Source: an uncultured Synergistaceae bacterium
GTDB taxonomy: Bacteria; Synergistota; Synergistia; Synergistales; Aminobacteriaceae
Assembly (NCBI GenBank): GCA_937870605.1
Contig: CALMZW010000332.1
Span: 1 to 12,533 of the forward strand
Direction: 5' to 3'
Length of the DNA stretch: 12,533 bases
The translations under genes were made by a program, and so were the position numbers. Below are positions 5,859-12,419 of the stretch, piece after piece; positions within the stretch are counted from its first letter, which is position 1, and every line of letters begins with the position of its first letter. The notes under the pieces were generated by a model that was not told where the DNA came from, searched no databases, and saw only the letters and a list, made by a program, of their open reading frames with translations.

Positions 5859-6500
5859 CTATCCGGCCAGTTCCCGAAGTTTTTCGCAAAAATACGCGAA
5901 ACTTGGCGAACGAATCCCCGAAATATCCATGTGTGGGGCGATCGCGGATGCCCATTTCGATTTTTCGGCGCCGACAGCCTGCCAACCTTTTTTCTTGAGA
6001 GCTTTCGCCCCGTCGGGATACACGGCGTCGGCCAGCCGTTCCCACGTGCCGCAGATATCGTCGTTCCTGTAGGTCTTGAGAACGGCTGTTTTCGCTTTGG
6101 GGTAGGCCTTCAATACGGCTTCGTTGTTGCCGAGAAACCACGCCTCCATTTCTTCGACCGCGATGCAGAAACGAGCCCCGGGACGCGGGGCGCATTGACG
6201 AAGCACCCGGTCGAGTTCCTGACGGAATTGCTTGAGACATCGCGTATCGAGGTCGCAGACGACAACGACGGTGAGTTGCGGGTCGTGCTTCTTCCCGTAT
6301 CCCTGCAAAAGCCTGGGCAGGTTGTCCAGAAGGATTCGCTTCGCCGGGTCGGCTTTTTTGTGAATGTCCCTCGGAATTTTTCCTCCGATCCCCTTGTAGG
6401 AATAGACTTTGAATGTATGTTTTTCGCCGATGATCTTTGGAACGAGAATATCGAGCGCCGTCTTTCCGGATGCGTCCTCGACGAGGATCTCAAAGTGCAT
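5859..6500 (-). CDS. DUF4276 / Toprim-like protein, partner of the AAA ATPase
   Basis: The 213-residue protein begins MHFEILVEDASGKTAL, where E8 fits the conserved N-terminal acidic residue of Toprim-like folds. A strand leads into D83-L-D85 (VVVVCDLDTR), giving a D-x-D pair, and AVEEMEAWFLG at 114-124 matches the E-x-E-A-W signature of DUF4276. Such residues would bind Mg2+ in a nuclease of the OLD/RloB/AriB type; activity is inferred. The start at 6500 is preferred over an ATG at 6617 because GAGG lies eight bases ahead and the extra 39 residues would read through the ATPase gene. The gene overlaps the ATPase 3' end by 11 bases, so the two are co-translated. Together they look like a two-gene defence unit related to split OLD systems. 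GC content is visibly lower than in the flanking genes (about 48-58% in sampled lines). Confidence 0.7.
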   Translation of the reverse strand: MHFEILVEDASGKTALDILVPKIIGEKHTFKVYSYKGIGGKIPRDIHKKADPAKRILLDNLPRLLQGYGKKHDPQLTVVVVCDLDTRCLKQFRQELDRVLRQCAPRPGARFCIAVEEMEAWFLGNNEAVLKAYPKAKTAVLKTYRNDDICGTWERLADAVYPDGAKALKKKGWQAVGAEKSKWASAIAPHMDISGIRSPSFAYFCEKLRELAG

Positions 6501-7791
6501 CTTCCTGCCTCGCGTCCAGATAGTCGCTGTACCAGAGGCTGCCGAGCGGGAGTCCTTCTGCGACCAGGTTCTCGACGACGGGATCGTCGCCGGCTCTGCG
6601 TATGGAAGAAAAGCCATCGTTTCCCTTTTCGAGAACCCAGACTTCGTTCGGCTCCAGCGCGTTCACGAAGTACGGCTGGTGCGTCGTAACGAAAATCTGC
6701 GCCCCGCCCTTTTTCGCGGCGTGTTCCCGGAATTCCTGCGCAAGCGTTTCCAGAAGCTTGTGATAGAGCCCGTTCTCCGGTTCCTCGATACACAGGAATG
6801 GCGGCGGTACGGGATCTTCCAGCAACAGAAGATAGGCGAACACCTTCAGCGTTCCGTCGGACATCTGCGGCGCGTAGAACGGATCGGCAAACCCCTTGTC
6901 GTTAAACCGGAGGAGCAATCTTCCATCCGGGGTCTGACTCGTATCGATCTTGTCCACCCCCGGGATTTTTCTCGCGATTCGATCGAGGAGCGAACGGAAT
7001 CGCTTCGGTTGCTCCCGTTCCATGAACTGAACGACATTGCCGAGGTTGTCGCCATGCATGTTCAGATGCCGCTGAGCTCCGGAAAGCGGGAGGCCGCGAG
7101 CCGCGTCGGGCGTGAAATAGCTGAGGCGCCACCCTTCGACGAATTCCCTGAACGCTGAAATCCGCGGATGCTGCTTGAGCGATCCGAGCGTCGCGATGCC
7201 GAGTTTTCTGGGGTCGGCAAGCTCGACGATTTCGGTTTCCCGGCTTTCCTCCTCGTTGTCTGCGTTTTGCATAGATCTGATGAAGTCGCCCAGATCCAGT
7301 TGCTGTGTTTCGTCGATCTGGCGTCCCTCCTGTTGTCCCTTCCAGGCGAGTCCACAGCCGTTGTCCAGGATCAGAAAAGAAAAGGGCCTACCGTGACTCT
7401 GCCCTTTGCGTCTCTGGCGGAGCCGTTCCCTTCGGACGAAGGGCCGTCCGGACGAATCGCGGTCGATGGAAACGTCATAGGTGATCGGCCGCGCGTTGCC
7501 GTCTTCCTTGTAGTACACTTCGAATTCGATGGGACCGTCCTGGCCCTGGGAATGGATGCGCTCGAACCCTCCGCGTCCGCGAAGATCGCACGCCTCTTCG
7601 ACGCCGGATTTCAGACAGTCGGCCAGAAATCCGAATGCGTCGAACAGGGAACTCTTTCCCGCGCCGTTCTTTCCGATAACGGCCGTCATCGGCGTCAGCG
7701 GCTCCGCCTTCTGTCGGTTCCAGAGTTTTCCGAGCGTGATGTCGCGCAATACACGATAGTTCTTTATCCTGATGCCCTCGATCCTGGCCAT
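6490..7791 (-). CDS. AAA family ATPase (AAA_21/OLD-like, SMC-type)
   Basis: The 433-residue ATPase has an N-terminal strand typical of RecF/OLD proteins (IEGIRIKNYRVLRD), Walker A GKNGAGKS at 40-47, a signature-like MSDGTLK at about 310-316, Walker B FLCIEEPENGLY around 332-343 with E336/E337, and the H-loop TTHQP with H371. The region 100-290 is the variable insert expected in this family and contains no recognised domain. It lacks the C-terminal Toprim nuclease of single-chain OLD proteins; that activity is probably supplied by the overlapping downstream gene. AGGAGGAGG lies just before the ATG. Known relatives include PARIS AriA and other anti-phage ATPases, which sense infection and release or activate an effector. 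The defence role is an inference from domain pairing, lower GC and the AT-rich 5' region. Confidence 0.85.
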   Translation of the reverse strand: MARIEGIRIKNYRVLRDITLGKLWNRQKAEPLTPMTAVIGKNGAGKSSLFDAFGFLADCLKSGVEEACDLRGRGGFERIHSQGQDGPIEFEVYYKEDGNARPITYDVSIDRDSSGRPFVRRERLRQRRKGQSHGRPFSFLILDNGCGLAWKGQQEGRQIDETQQLDLGDFIRSMQNADNEEESRETEIVELADPRKLGIATLGSLKQHPRISAFREFVEGWRLSYFTPDAARGLPLSGAQRHLNMHGDNLGNVVQFMEREQPKRFRSLLDRIARKIPGVDKIDTSQTPDGRLLLRFNDKGFADPFYAPQMSDGTLKVFAYLLLLEDPVPPPFLCIEEPENGLYHKLLETLAQEFREHAAKKGGAQIFVTTHQPYFVNALEPNEVWVLEKGNDGFSSIRRAGDDPVVENLVAEGLPLGSLWYSDYLDARQEDAL

Positions 7792-7847
7792 CTGTCCTCC
7801 TCCTGTCCCGGAACGGAAACCGCGTCTTCATTTGCAGGGTCTGCCTG

Positions 7848-7856
7848 ATGCTACCA
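7848..7856 (-). promoter_or_regulatory. Extended -10 promoter candidate for the ATPase operon
   Basis: On the minus strand TGG-TAGCAT forms an extended -10 element 57 bases before the ATPase ATG; no -35 box of quality is seen. A second, sharper -10 sequence, TATAAT at 8079-8074 on the same strand, could start a longer transcript. Confidence 0.35.
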
Positions 7857-8138
7857 CAGAACAATCGATCGTCGGACGTCGTCTTTGCGTCGTAATAAAC
7901 TGTATTCAGGCGGACTGTTTTTACGCACGAAGCACGTGCTGTCGCCACAGTGTTATCGATTCGCGAAGGCATTTCGTCTCGAAAGATGAATACGTTTTTC
8001 ATTATATGGTCGGAAAGAACTGTTGCATTTCGTAAATCCATCGTTTCTCAAGCATTTTCCCCCATCGCGATACATTATAGCGTGCTCTTGTCGCACTCCG
8101 GCGGAAAAAAAGAATAGAATCCGTGCGTTGTGATGCAC

Positions 8139-8144
8139 TATACT
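8139..8144 (+). promoter_or_regulatory. Candidate -10 box for the methyltransferase gene
   Basis: TATACT occurs 112 bases before the start codon. The sequence 17 bases upstream does not resemble a -35 box, so this is a weak call. Confidence 0.3.
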
Positions 8145-8256
8145 GTTGCCGTCGCCATCATAGGCGTCTGCTGAGGCTGCGACGCCGGATCGCTGGGTGA
8201 CGCCGCGCTTCCGTTTGTAGAATATGTAAGGCGAGACTTCCCGGAAAGGATGACGC

Positions 8257-9102
8257 ATGAACCTGTTCGATACGCTCGAAAGCGTTTCCTCGCGTCCCGC
8301 GCCCTTTTCGTCCTACACGGCCGAAACGCTCTGGAACGACGACCATATCTCGAAGCAGATGCTCCGGTTCCATCTGGACCAGAACACCGACCTCGCCTCC
8401 CGGAAGATCGCCTTCATCGACGAATCGGTCGCGTGGATGGCGGAGCGTTTCCACATCGGCCCGGGGACGAGGATCGCCGACTTCGGCTGCGGTCCGGGGC
8501 TGTACGCGACGCGTCTGGCGCGGCTCGGGGCCCGGGTGACCGGCGTGGACTTCTCGAACCGGTCCATAAACTATGCGCGACGCATGGCGACGGAAGAAGG
8601 ACTCGAGATCGACTATGTCCGGTCGAACTATCTCGACTACGATACGGACGAGCGTTTCGACCTGATCGCGATGATCTACTGCGACTTCTGTCCCCTGAGT
8701 CCGGCGCAGCGCCGCAGCCTTCTGGGCCGCGTCCGGACGCTGCTCGCCGACGACGGAGCGTTCTTCCTCGACGTGTGTTCGCTCGCGGCGTTCGAGAAGC
8801 GGACCGAGAGCGCGACGTGGGGGTATCGCCTGATGGATGGCTTCTGGTCGCCCGGCCCGTACTACGGCTTCCGGAACACGTTCCGGTACGACCTGGAAAA
8901 GGTCACGCTCGACAAGTACACGGTCGTCGGGCCGGACAGGACGTTCACCGTCTGCAACTGGCTCCAGTATTACGATCTCGACGCCGTGCGGCGGGAGTTC
9001 GGCGAGAACGGATTCCGCGTGGAGGATGCGTACGCGGACGTCCGCGGCCGTCCGTTTTCGGACGACGCGCCGGAAATGGCGATGGTCGCGAGAACGATGT
9101 GA
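8257..9102 (+). CDS. Class I SAM-dependent methyltransferase
   Basis: The 281-residue protein contains a Rossmann methyltransferase core. Motif I is IADFGCGPG at residues 73-81, the acidic residue that binds the ribose of SAM is D98 in VTGVDFS, and the post-I region continues to a SNYLDYDT motif and FDLIAMIY (motif IV-like). The C-terminal 110 residues hold a beta-rich extension with many aromatic residues (WSPGPYYGFRNTFRYD) that probably binds substrate; this resembles small-molecule methyltransferases of the Methyltransf_25 type. GGAAAGGA lies six bases before the ATG, which fixes the start. The gene stands alone, with opposing or unrelated genes on both sides, so the substrate cannot be inferred. 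A seven-bp hairpin at 9108-9128 without a T-tract follows the stop codon. Confidence 0.85.
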   Translation: MNLFDTLESVSSRPAPFSSYTAETLWNDDHISKQMLRFHLDQNTDLASRKIAFIDESVAWMAERFHIGPGTRIADFGCGPGLYATRLARLGARVTGVDFSNRSINYARRMATEEGLEIDYVRSNYLDYDTDERFDLIAMIYCDFCPLSPAQRRSLLGRVRTLLADDGAFFLDVCSLAAFEKRTESATWGYRLMDGFWSPGPYYGFRNTFRYDLEKVTLDKYTVVGPDRTFTVCNWLQYYDLDAVRREFGENGFRVEDAYADVRGRPFSDDAPEMAMVARTM

Positions 9103-9184
9103 ATCGGCGGCATTATGTGCAAATGCCGTTCGCTGCGGCGCGAGGCTCGATACGTCAAGAGCGATTCCCTTGTTCGGCATATAT

Positions 9185-9252
9185 TTATGAGCGAAAATCA
9201 TAACGTATACGTCGGCTCATATGTTATGAGCCGACTCAAAATCGGCTCATAA
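9185..9252. repeat. Cluster of four TTATGAGCCGA repeats
   Basis: Copies are TTATGAGCGA (9185-9194, plus, one base missing), TCGGCTCATA (9212-9221, inverted), TTATGAGCCGA (9224-9234, plus) and TCGGCTCATAA (9242-9252, inverted). The second and third copies form a perfect stem of 11 bp with a three-base loop, and the third and fourth form an 11-bp stem with a seven-base loop, so the two hairpins exclude each other. They lie in the 383-base gap between the methyltransferase and the acetamidase-like gene, which holds no other gene. They may be operator half-sites for the downstream gene or an RNA switch. The remaining 230 bases to the acetamidase start contain only weak promoter-like sequences (for example TTATGG and TATGTT 17 bases apart near 9360-9387). 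Confidence 0.7.
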
Positions 9253-9485
9253 GTCAGAGCGCCGGTTTGTCCGGATGCCAATGCCCAACACGCCGGCAAT
9301 GCGCGGGTACATCATTTCTCCGGTTCGTCATGACGCGAAAGCGAACAGCGCGCACTGTTATGGTCTGAGCGCCCGATATGTATGTTTCCCGCCCGTATGG
9401 TATCGTTCTATCGCGTAGTCCATTCCGGAAGTATGGCCGGCGGAGACAGACGGTTTCCGCTTCGAGTACGAAAGGAGTGACGGAC

Positions 9486-10793
9486 ATGACGGAAGTGAAA
9501 TGTGCGGGTACGGTTTTTGTCGATCGTTTTACGGACGGGGTCCTTGACCCGGGAAAGCCGATGCTCGGTCCCGTGAAGGACGGAGGATTCATCGTGGCGA
9601 ACACGGCTCCGGGGTGCTGGGGACCGATGATCACGCCCGAACTCAAGGGCGGGCACGAAGTGACCGTCCCTGTGGCCGTCGAGGGCGCCGAGGTCGGGGA
9701 CGCCATCGCGATCCGGATCCGGAGCGTGACGGTGACGTCCTACGCGACGGCGTCGGGCAACGATACGTGCCCGGACTCCGCGCGATTCCGGGGAGATCCT
9801 TACGTGGCGAAGCAATGTCCGAAATGCGGCGCGTACCACCCCAAGACGGTGCTTGAGGGAACCGGCCAGGGTTCCGTCCGGTGCGCTTCGTGCGGGGCGG
9901 AGATTTCGCCGTTCGCGTTCACGAACGGCTACACGATCGTCTTCGACCACGAGCACGGCATCGCCGTGACGCTCGACGAAAAGGGCGCACAAACAGTTGC
10001 GGACGACGCGCTCTTCTATTCGTCGCGCCCCGAGAACTCCATCCAGAATCCGATCCTCGTGATTGCGCCGCACGACATCGTCGGCATGGCGACACGGATG
10101 CGGCCCTTCCTCGGGCAGCTCGGGACGACGCCGTCGCTGCCCTTTCCCGATTCGCACAACGCGGGGGATTTCGGCGCGTTTCTCGTCGGCGCCCCGCACG
10201 AGTACGCGAAGACGGCCGAACAGCTGGAACACCGGACGGACGGGCACATGGACGTCAACCAGGTCCGCGCGGGGGCCGTGTTGATCTGCCCGGTCAAGGT
10301 CCCGGGCGGCGGCGTCTACGTCGGCGACATGCACGCGTTTCAGGGGAACGGCGAAATCGCGGGACACACGGCCGACGTTGCGGGCGTCGTCACGCTCCAG
10401 GTTCATGTGATCAAGGGGCTTGCGCTGTCCGGCCCGATTCTGCTCCCTGTGGAGGAAGACCTGCCGCACCTCGCGAAGCCGCTGTCGTGCGAGGAGAAGA
10501 GGCGGGCGATGGAACTCGCGGGGAAGTGGGGCATGGACAAAATCGAGGAGACCGCGCCGGTCACGTTCATCGGCTCCGGGGCAACGATGAACGCCGCCAT
10601 CGACAATGGTCTGACCCGTGCGGCCGAAGTGCTGGAAATGTCCGTCCCCGAGGTGAAGAACCGGGCGACCGTATCCGGCGCCATCGAGATCGGCCGCGCG
10701 CCCGGCGTCGTCATGGTGACGTTCCGCTGTCCCGTCGATCGGCTCGTAAGAATCGGTCTCCTTCCCTTCGTGAAGGAACAGTACGACCTCTGA
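9486..10793 (+). CDS. Acetamidase/formamidase family amidohydrolase with zinc-ribbon insert
   Basis: The 435-residue protein matches the FmdA/AmdA family, which hydrolyses formamide, acetamide or related short amides to ammonia and the acid. Family landmarks are PGCWGP near residue 43, the central P-H-D-I-V-G region, PVKVPGGGVYVGDMHAFQGN (about 272-291, matching the G-D-x-H-A-x-Q-G-x-G-E signature) and GEIAGHTAD. Residues about 111-140 hold an insert with two Cys pairs, CPKC and CASC, separated by about 20 residues and looking like a zinc ribbon. The start was set at 9486 because AAAGGAG lies eight bases ahead; an earlier in-frame ATG at 9378 lacks one. The gene is transcribed alone, with repeats upstream and a terminator after it. 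The true substrate is not certain, because the family is broad. Confidence 0.85.
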   Translation: MTEVKCAGTVFVDRFTDGVLDPGKPMLGPVKDGGFIVANTAPGCWGPMITPELKGGHEVTVPVAVEGAEVGDAIAIRIRSVTVTSYATASGNDTCPDSARFRGDPYVAKQCPKCGAYHPKTVLEGTGQGSVRCASCGAEISPFAFTNGYTIVFDHEHGIAVTLDEKGAQTVADDALFYSSRPENSIQNPILVIAPHDIVGMATRMRPFLGQLGTTPSLPFPDSHNAGDFGAFLVGAPHEYAKTAEQLEHRTDGHMDVNQVRAGAVLICPVKVPGGGVYVGDMHAFQGNGEIAGHTADVAGVVTLQVHVIKGLALSGPILLPVEEDLPHLAKPLSCEEKRRAMELAGKWGMDKIEETAPVTFIGSGATMNAAIDNGLTRAAEVLEMSVPEVKNRATVSGAIEIGRAPGVVMVTFRCPVDRLVRIGLLPFVKEQYDL

Positions 10794-10796
10794 CAG

Positions 10797-10839
10797 GAAC
10801 GCAGGGGGAGAACGGAAGGTCTCCCCCCGCGTTCGTTTT
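10797..10839 (+). terminator. Intrinsic terminator of the acetamidase-like gene
   Basis: GAACGC plus GGGGGAGA pairs with TCTCCCCC plus GCGTTC across a single A/C mismatch, with an eight-base loop, followed by GTTTT. It starts four bases after the stop codon. Confidence 0.85.
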
Positions 10840-10859
10840 CCGTGAAAATCGTGTATACT
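10832..10859 (+). promoter_or_regulatory. Candidate promoter of the yjdF unit
   Basis: TATACT at 10854-10859 is a good -10 box; TTCGTT at 10832-10837, sixteen bases upstream, is a modest -35 box that overlaps the preceding terminator. A perfect 12-bp palindrome, GTCGGCGCCGAC, at 10867-10878 lies at the expected transcription start and may be an operator or a 5' stabilising hairpin. Confidence 0.5.
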
Positions 10860-10884
10860 ACGCTCCGTCGGCGCCGACGCGCGC

Positions 10885-11042
10885 CGGATCACAACTTCAC
10901 TGAACTCGGGGCAAGAAAACACGGCTCCCGGCTGGTAGTCCGGGCCGCCGTTCCGGAAATTCCGGAGCGACGCAGTAACCCTCCCGCAACCGCGGGTCGT
11001 CCGTTGCCCTCTGGTATCGCTTTTGCCGATACGGAGGGGGAC
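10885..11042 (+). promoter_or_regulatory. YjdF-type (azaaromatic-sensing) riboswitch with expression platform
   Basis: The roughly 160-nt leader directly precedes a yjdF gene and contains the ACAACTTCACTGAA block that I associate with the yjdF RNA motif, several GC-rich hairpins (such as TCCGGAA/TTCCGGA at 10951-10965) and a long-range pairing of GGGGCAA (10908-10914) with TTGCCCT (11004-11010). The same 3' strand also forms a competing stem, CCCTCT plus GTATCG (11007-11019) with CGATAC plus GGAGGG (11027-11038). Extended to 11003-11042 it is followed at once by TTTTTTT at 11043-11049, so it reads as an intrinsic terminator. It also buries the ribosome binding site GGAGGG. Ligand binding that stabilises the long-range helix would free this site, giving an ON switch. 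Class assignment rests on the motif remembered and the downstream gene; the switch logic is inferred from base pairing. Confidence 0.78.
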
Positions 11043-11049
11043 TTTTTTT

Positions 11050-11451
11050 ATGGCGACCTGTGCGATCTTTCACGATGGGCAGTTCTGGACAGGGATTCTC
11101 GAATGGGAGGACGGCGGAGAACTCCGCGTCGTCCGGCGTGTCTTCGGGGCCGAGCCTTCCGAAGACGACATCCTGCGTTTCGTCGCGGCCGTGCGTCCGG
11201 AGGACGGGGCTGCCGCCACGGAAGCGGGCGACGGGATGCGCGCACTAAACTACCGGCGGCGCGTCAGGGAAGCGCGGCGCGCGATGACCGCGCCTCCGGT
11301 TTCGACGAAGTCGCAGCTTGCCCTGGCCGCGGAGCGGGAGCGACAGATCGGGAAGCGTTCGGAGAGGCGAAGCGCGGAACGCCGTGAGGAGCGGGAGCGG
11401 CGGTTCCGGCTGTCGCAGGAGAAAGCGAAACAAAAACGCCGCGGACATTGA
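11050..11451 (+). CDS. yjdF: YjdF family protein
   Basis: The 133-residue protein begins with IFHDGQFWTGILE and continues to RVFGAEPSEDDILRFV. It then has a variable centre and ends in a long basic helix with STKSQLALAAERERQI and RRFRLSQEKAKQKRRGH. These blocks occur in the same order in B. subtilis YjdF, including the near-identical FGAEP and STK-x-Q motifs and the K/R-rich RG(H/R) end. The family's biochemical function is not known; genes carrying this protein are usually controlled by a riboswitch that binds azaaromatic compounds, so a role in handling such molecules is proposed. Only the ATG at 11050 is consistent with the family N-terminus. It directly abuts the T7 tract of the riboswitch platform, with GGAGGG about 11 bases upstream. 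Confidence 0.93.
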   Translation: MATCAIFHDGQFWTGILEWEDGGELRVVRRVFGAEPSEDDILRFVAAVRPEDGAAATEAGDGMRALNYRRRVREARRAMTAPPVSTKSQLALAAERERQIGKRSERRSAERREERERRFRLSQEKAKQKRRGH

Positions 11452-11462
11452 TGCGCGGCGTT
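11431..11462 (-). terminator. Intrinsic terminator shared by yjdF and the opposing NYN gene
   Basis: AACGCCGCG (11435-11443) pairs with CGCGGCGTT (11454-11462) around a ten-base loop. On the minus strand TTTTTG follows immediately, making a clean terminator 20 bases after the NYN gene stop. On the plus strand the stem overlaps the yjdF stop codon and lacks a long T-tract, so it acts there more weakly. Confidence 0.8.
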
Positions 11463-11481
11463 CCCGAATTTCGGGCCGGGG

Positions 11482-12354
11482 CTACTCGTTGCCTTCGTGC
11501 TTGTGGCTGTCCCTGATGAGGACGTAGTTGGACTTGCGGTCCACGTCGAAGATTCCCAGCGCGGCGGCGAGTTCGCCGAGCTTCTTGAAGCCGTAGTTGC
11601 GCGGGTCGAATTCGGGCGCCTGCTTGACGATGTTCGTTCCGACCGCGCCGAGGTGGGCCCAGCCGGAGTCGTCGGACGCGGCTTCGATGGCCGCGTGGAA
11701 GAGGTTCAGAAGCCGCGTGTCCGCGCGCAGATCCTTCGCGGACTTCTTGCGGACGCGGGCGCTCGTGTCGGTTTCCTCCAGCAGCAGCTCCGTGTAGATG
11801 AACTTGTCGCAGGCGGAGACGAACGCGCGCGGGGTCTTCTTCTCCCCGAAGCCGATCACGCGCTTGCCCTCTTCGCGGATGCGGGAGGCGAGGCGCGTGA
11901 AGTCCGAGTCGGACGAGACGAGGCAGAACCCGTCGAAACGTCCCGTGTAGAGAAGGTCCATCGCGTCGATGATCATCGCGCTGTCCGTGGCGTTCTTTCC
12001 GACGGTGTAGCGGAACTGCTGCACCGGATGGATGGAGTATTCCAGCAGGACGGTCTTCCAGCTCCCGAGCTGCGGGGTGGTCCAGTCGCCGTAGATGCGC
12101 TTGACGGAACTCACGCCGTATTTGGCGACCTCCGCGAGCAGGCCCTCGATGATCGCGGGCTGGGCGTTGTCCGCGTCGATCAGGACGGCGAGCGTGTTCT
12201 GCGCCTGGATGTCCTCGGGCATGAGGACATGGGGCATGTGCCCGTTCGTCAGCGAAACGACGGCCGCCGGGCTCTCGTGCGGCGCGATCTCCTGTTTTTT
12301 CGGCGTTTCCCTGGGCTTCGCCGGAGTTCTTCGGGGTTTATACGTGCGTGTCAT
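11482..12354 (-). CDS. NYN-domain (LabA/PIN-like) nuclease with C-terminal LOTUS/OST-HTH domain
   Basis: The 290-residue protein has a polar, Pro/Lys/Arg-rich N-terminus of about 50 residues, then a NYN domain (about 54-190). Its acidic site is visible as D60-x-D62-N63 (VLIDADNA), D124 in GKNATDSAMIID with D130, and D149-x-D151 in LVSSDSDF; such residues bind metal in PIN-like RNases. Residues about 210-285 read as a winged-helix LOTUS/OST-HTH domain, which in other proteins binds RNA. This pairing is widespread in bacteria, and an RNA-processing or RNA-decay role is likely; the target is unknown. The start has AGGAGGGG three bases ahead of the ATG. The gene stands alone on the minus strand and ends at a strong terminator. 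Confidence 0.9.
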   Translation of the reverse strand: MTRTYKPRRTPAKPRETPKKQEIAPHESPAAVVSLTNGHMPHVLMPEDIQAQNTLAVLIDADNAQPAIIEGLLAEVAKYGVSSVKRIYGDWTTPQLGSWKTVLLEYSIHPVQQFRYTVGKNATDSAMIIDAMDLLYTGRFDGFCLVSSDSDFTRLASRIREEGKRVIGFGEKKTPRAFVSACDKFIYTELLLEETDTSARVRKKSAKDLRADTRLLNLFHAAIEAASDDSGWAHLGAVGTNIVKQAPEFDPRNYGFKKLGELAAALGIFDVDRKSNYVLIRDSHKHEGNE

Positions 12355-12383
12355 GATCCCCTCCTGTATTGCTCTTCCATTGC

Positions 12384-12389
12384 ATTATA
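12384..12389 (-). promoter_or_regulatory. -10 box of the NYN gene
   Basis: A consensus TATAAT on the minus strand lies 30 bases before the start codon. The sequence 17 bases further upstream (GAGACG) is a poor -35 box. Confidence 0.55.
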
Positions 12390-12419
12390 GACCACGGATG
12401 CGTTTGCGTCTCTCACTTT

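Larger units (their letters stand above)
7792..8256. other. AT-rich 465-base intergenic region between divergent genes
   Basis: This stretch separates the ATPase operon from the methyltransferase gene and is clearly richer in A and T than the rest of the window. It contains the candidate promoter elements for both sides, the palindrome AGCACGTGCT near 7930, and two ATCGAT sites. Short reading frames occur on both strands, but none has a convincing ribosome binding site or recognisable protein sequence. No tRNA, repeat array or intrinsic terminator is visible. Confidence 0.5.

Noticed and set aside
5859..7791. Naming the ATPase/DUF4276 pair as PARIS
   Set aside because: PARIS uses a DUF4435 effector; the second protein here reads as DUF4276, so only the general split-OLD logic is claimed.
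7475..8041. Minus-strand reading frame running from the AT-rich spacer into the ATPase gene
   Set aside because: It has no ribosome binding site, no recognisable sequence, and overlaps the ATPase in another frame for half its length.
9378..9485. Earlier in-frame ATG for the acetamidase-like gene
   Set aside because: It lacks a ribosome binding site and would add an Arg-rich stretch not typical of the family, while 9486 has AAAGGAG at ideal spacing.
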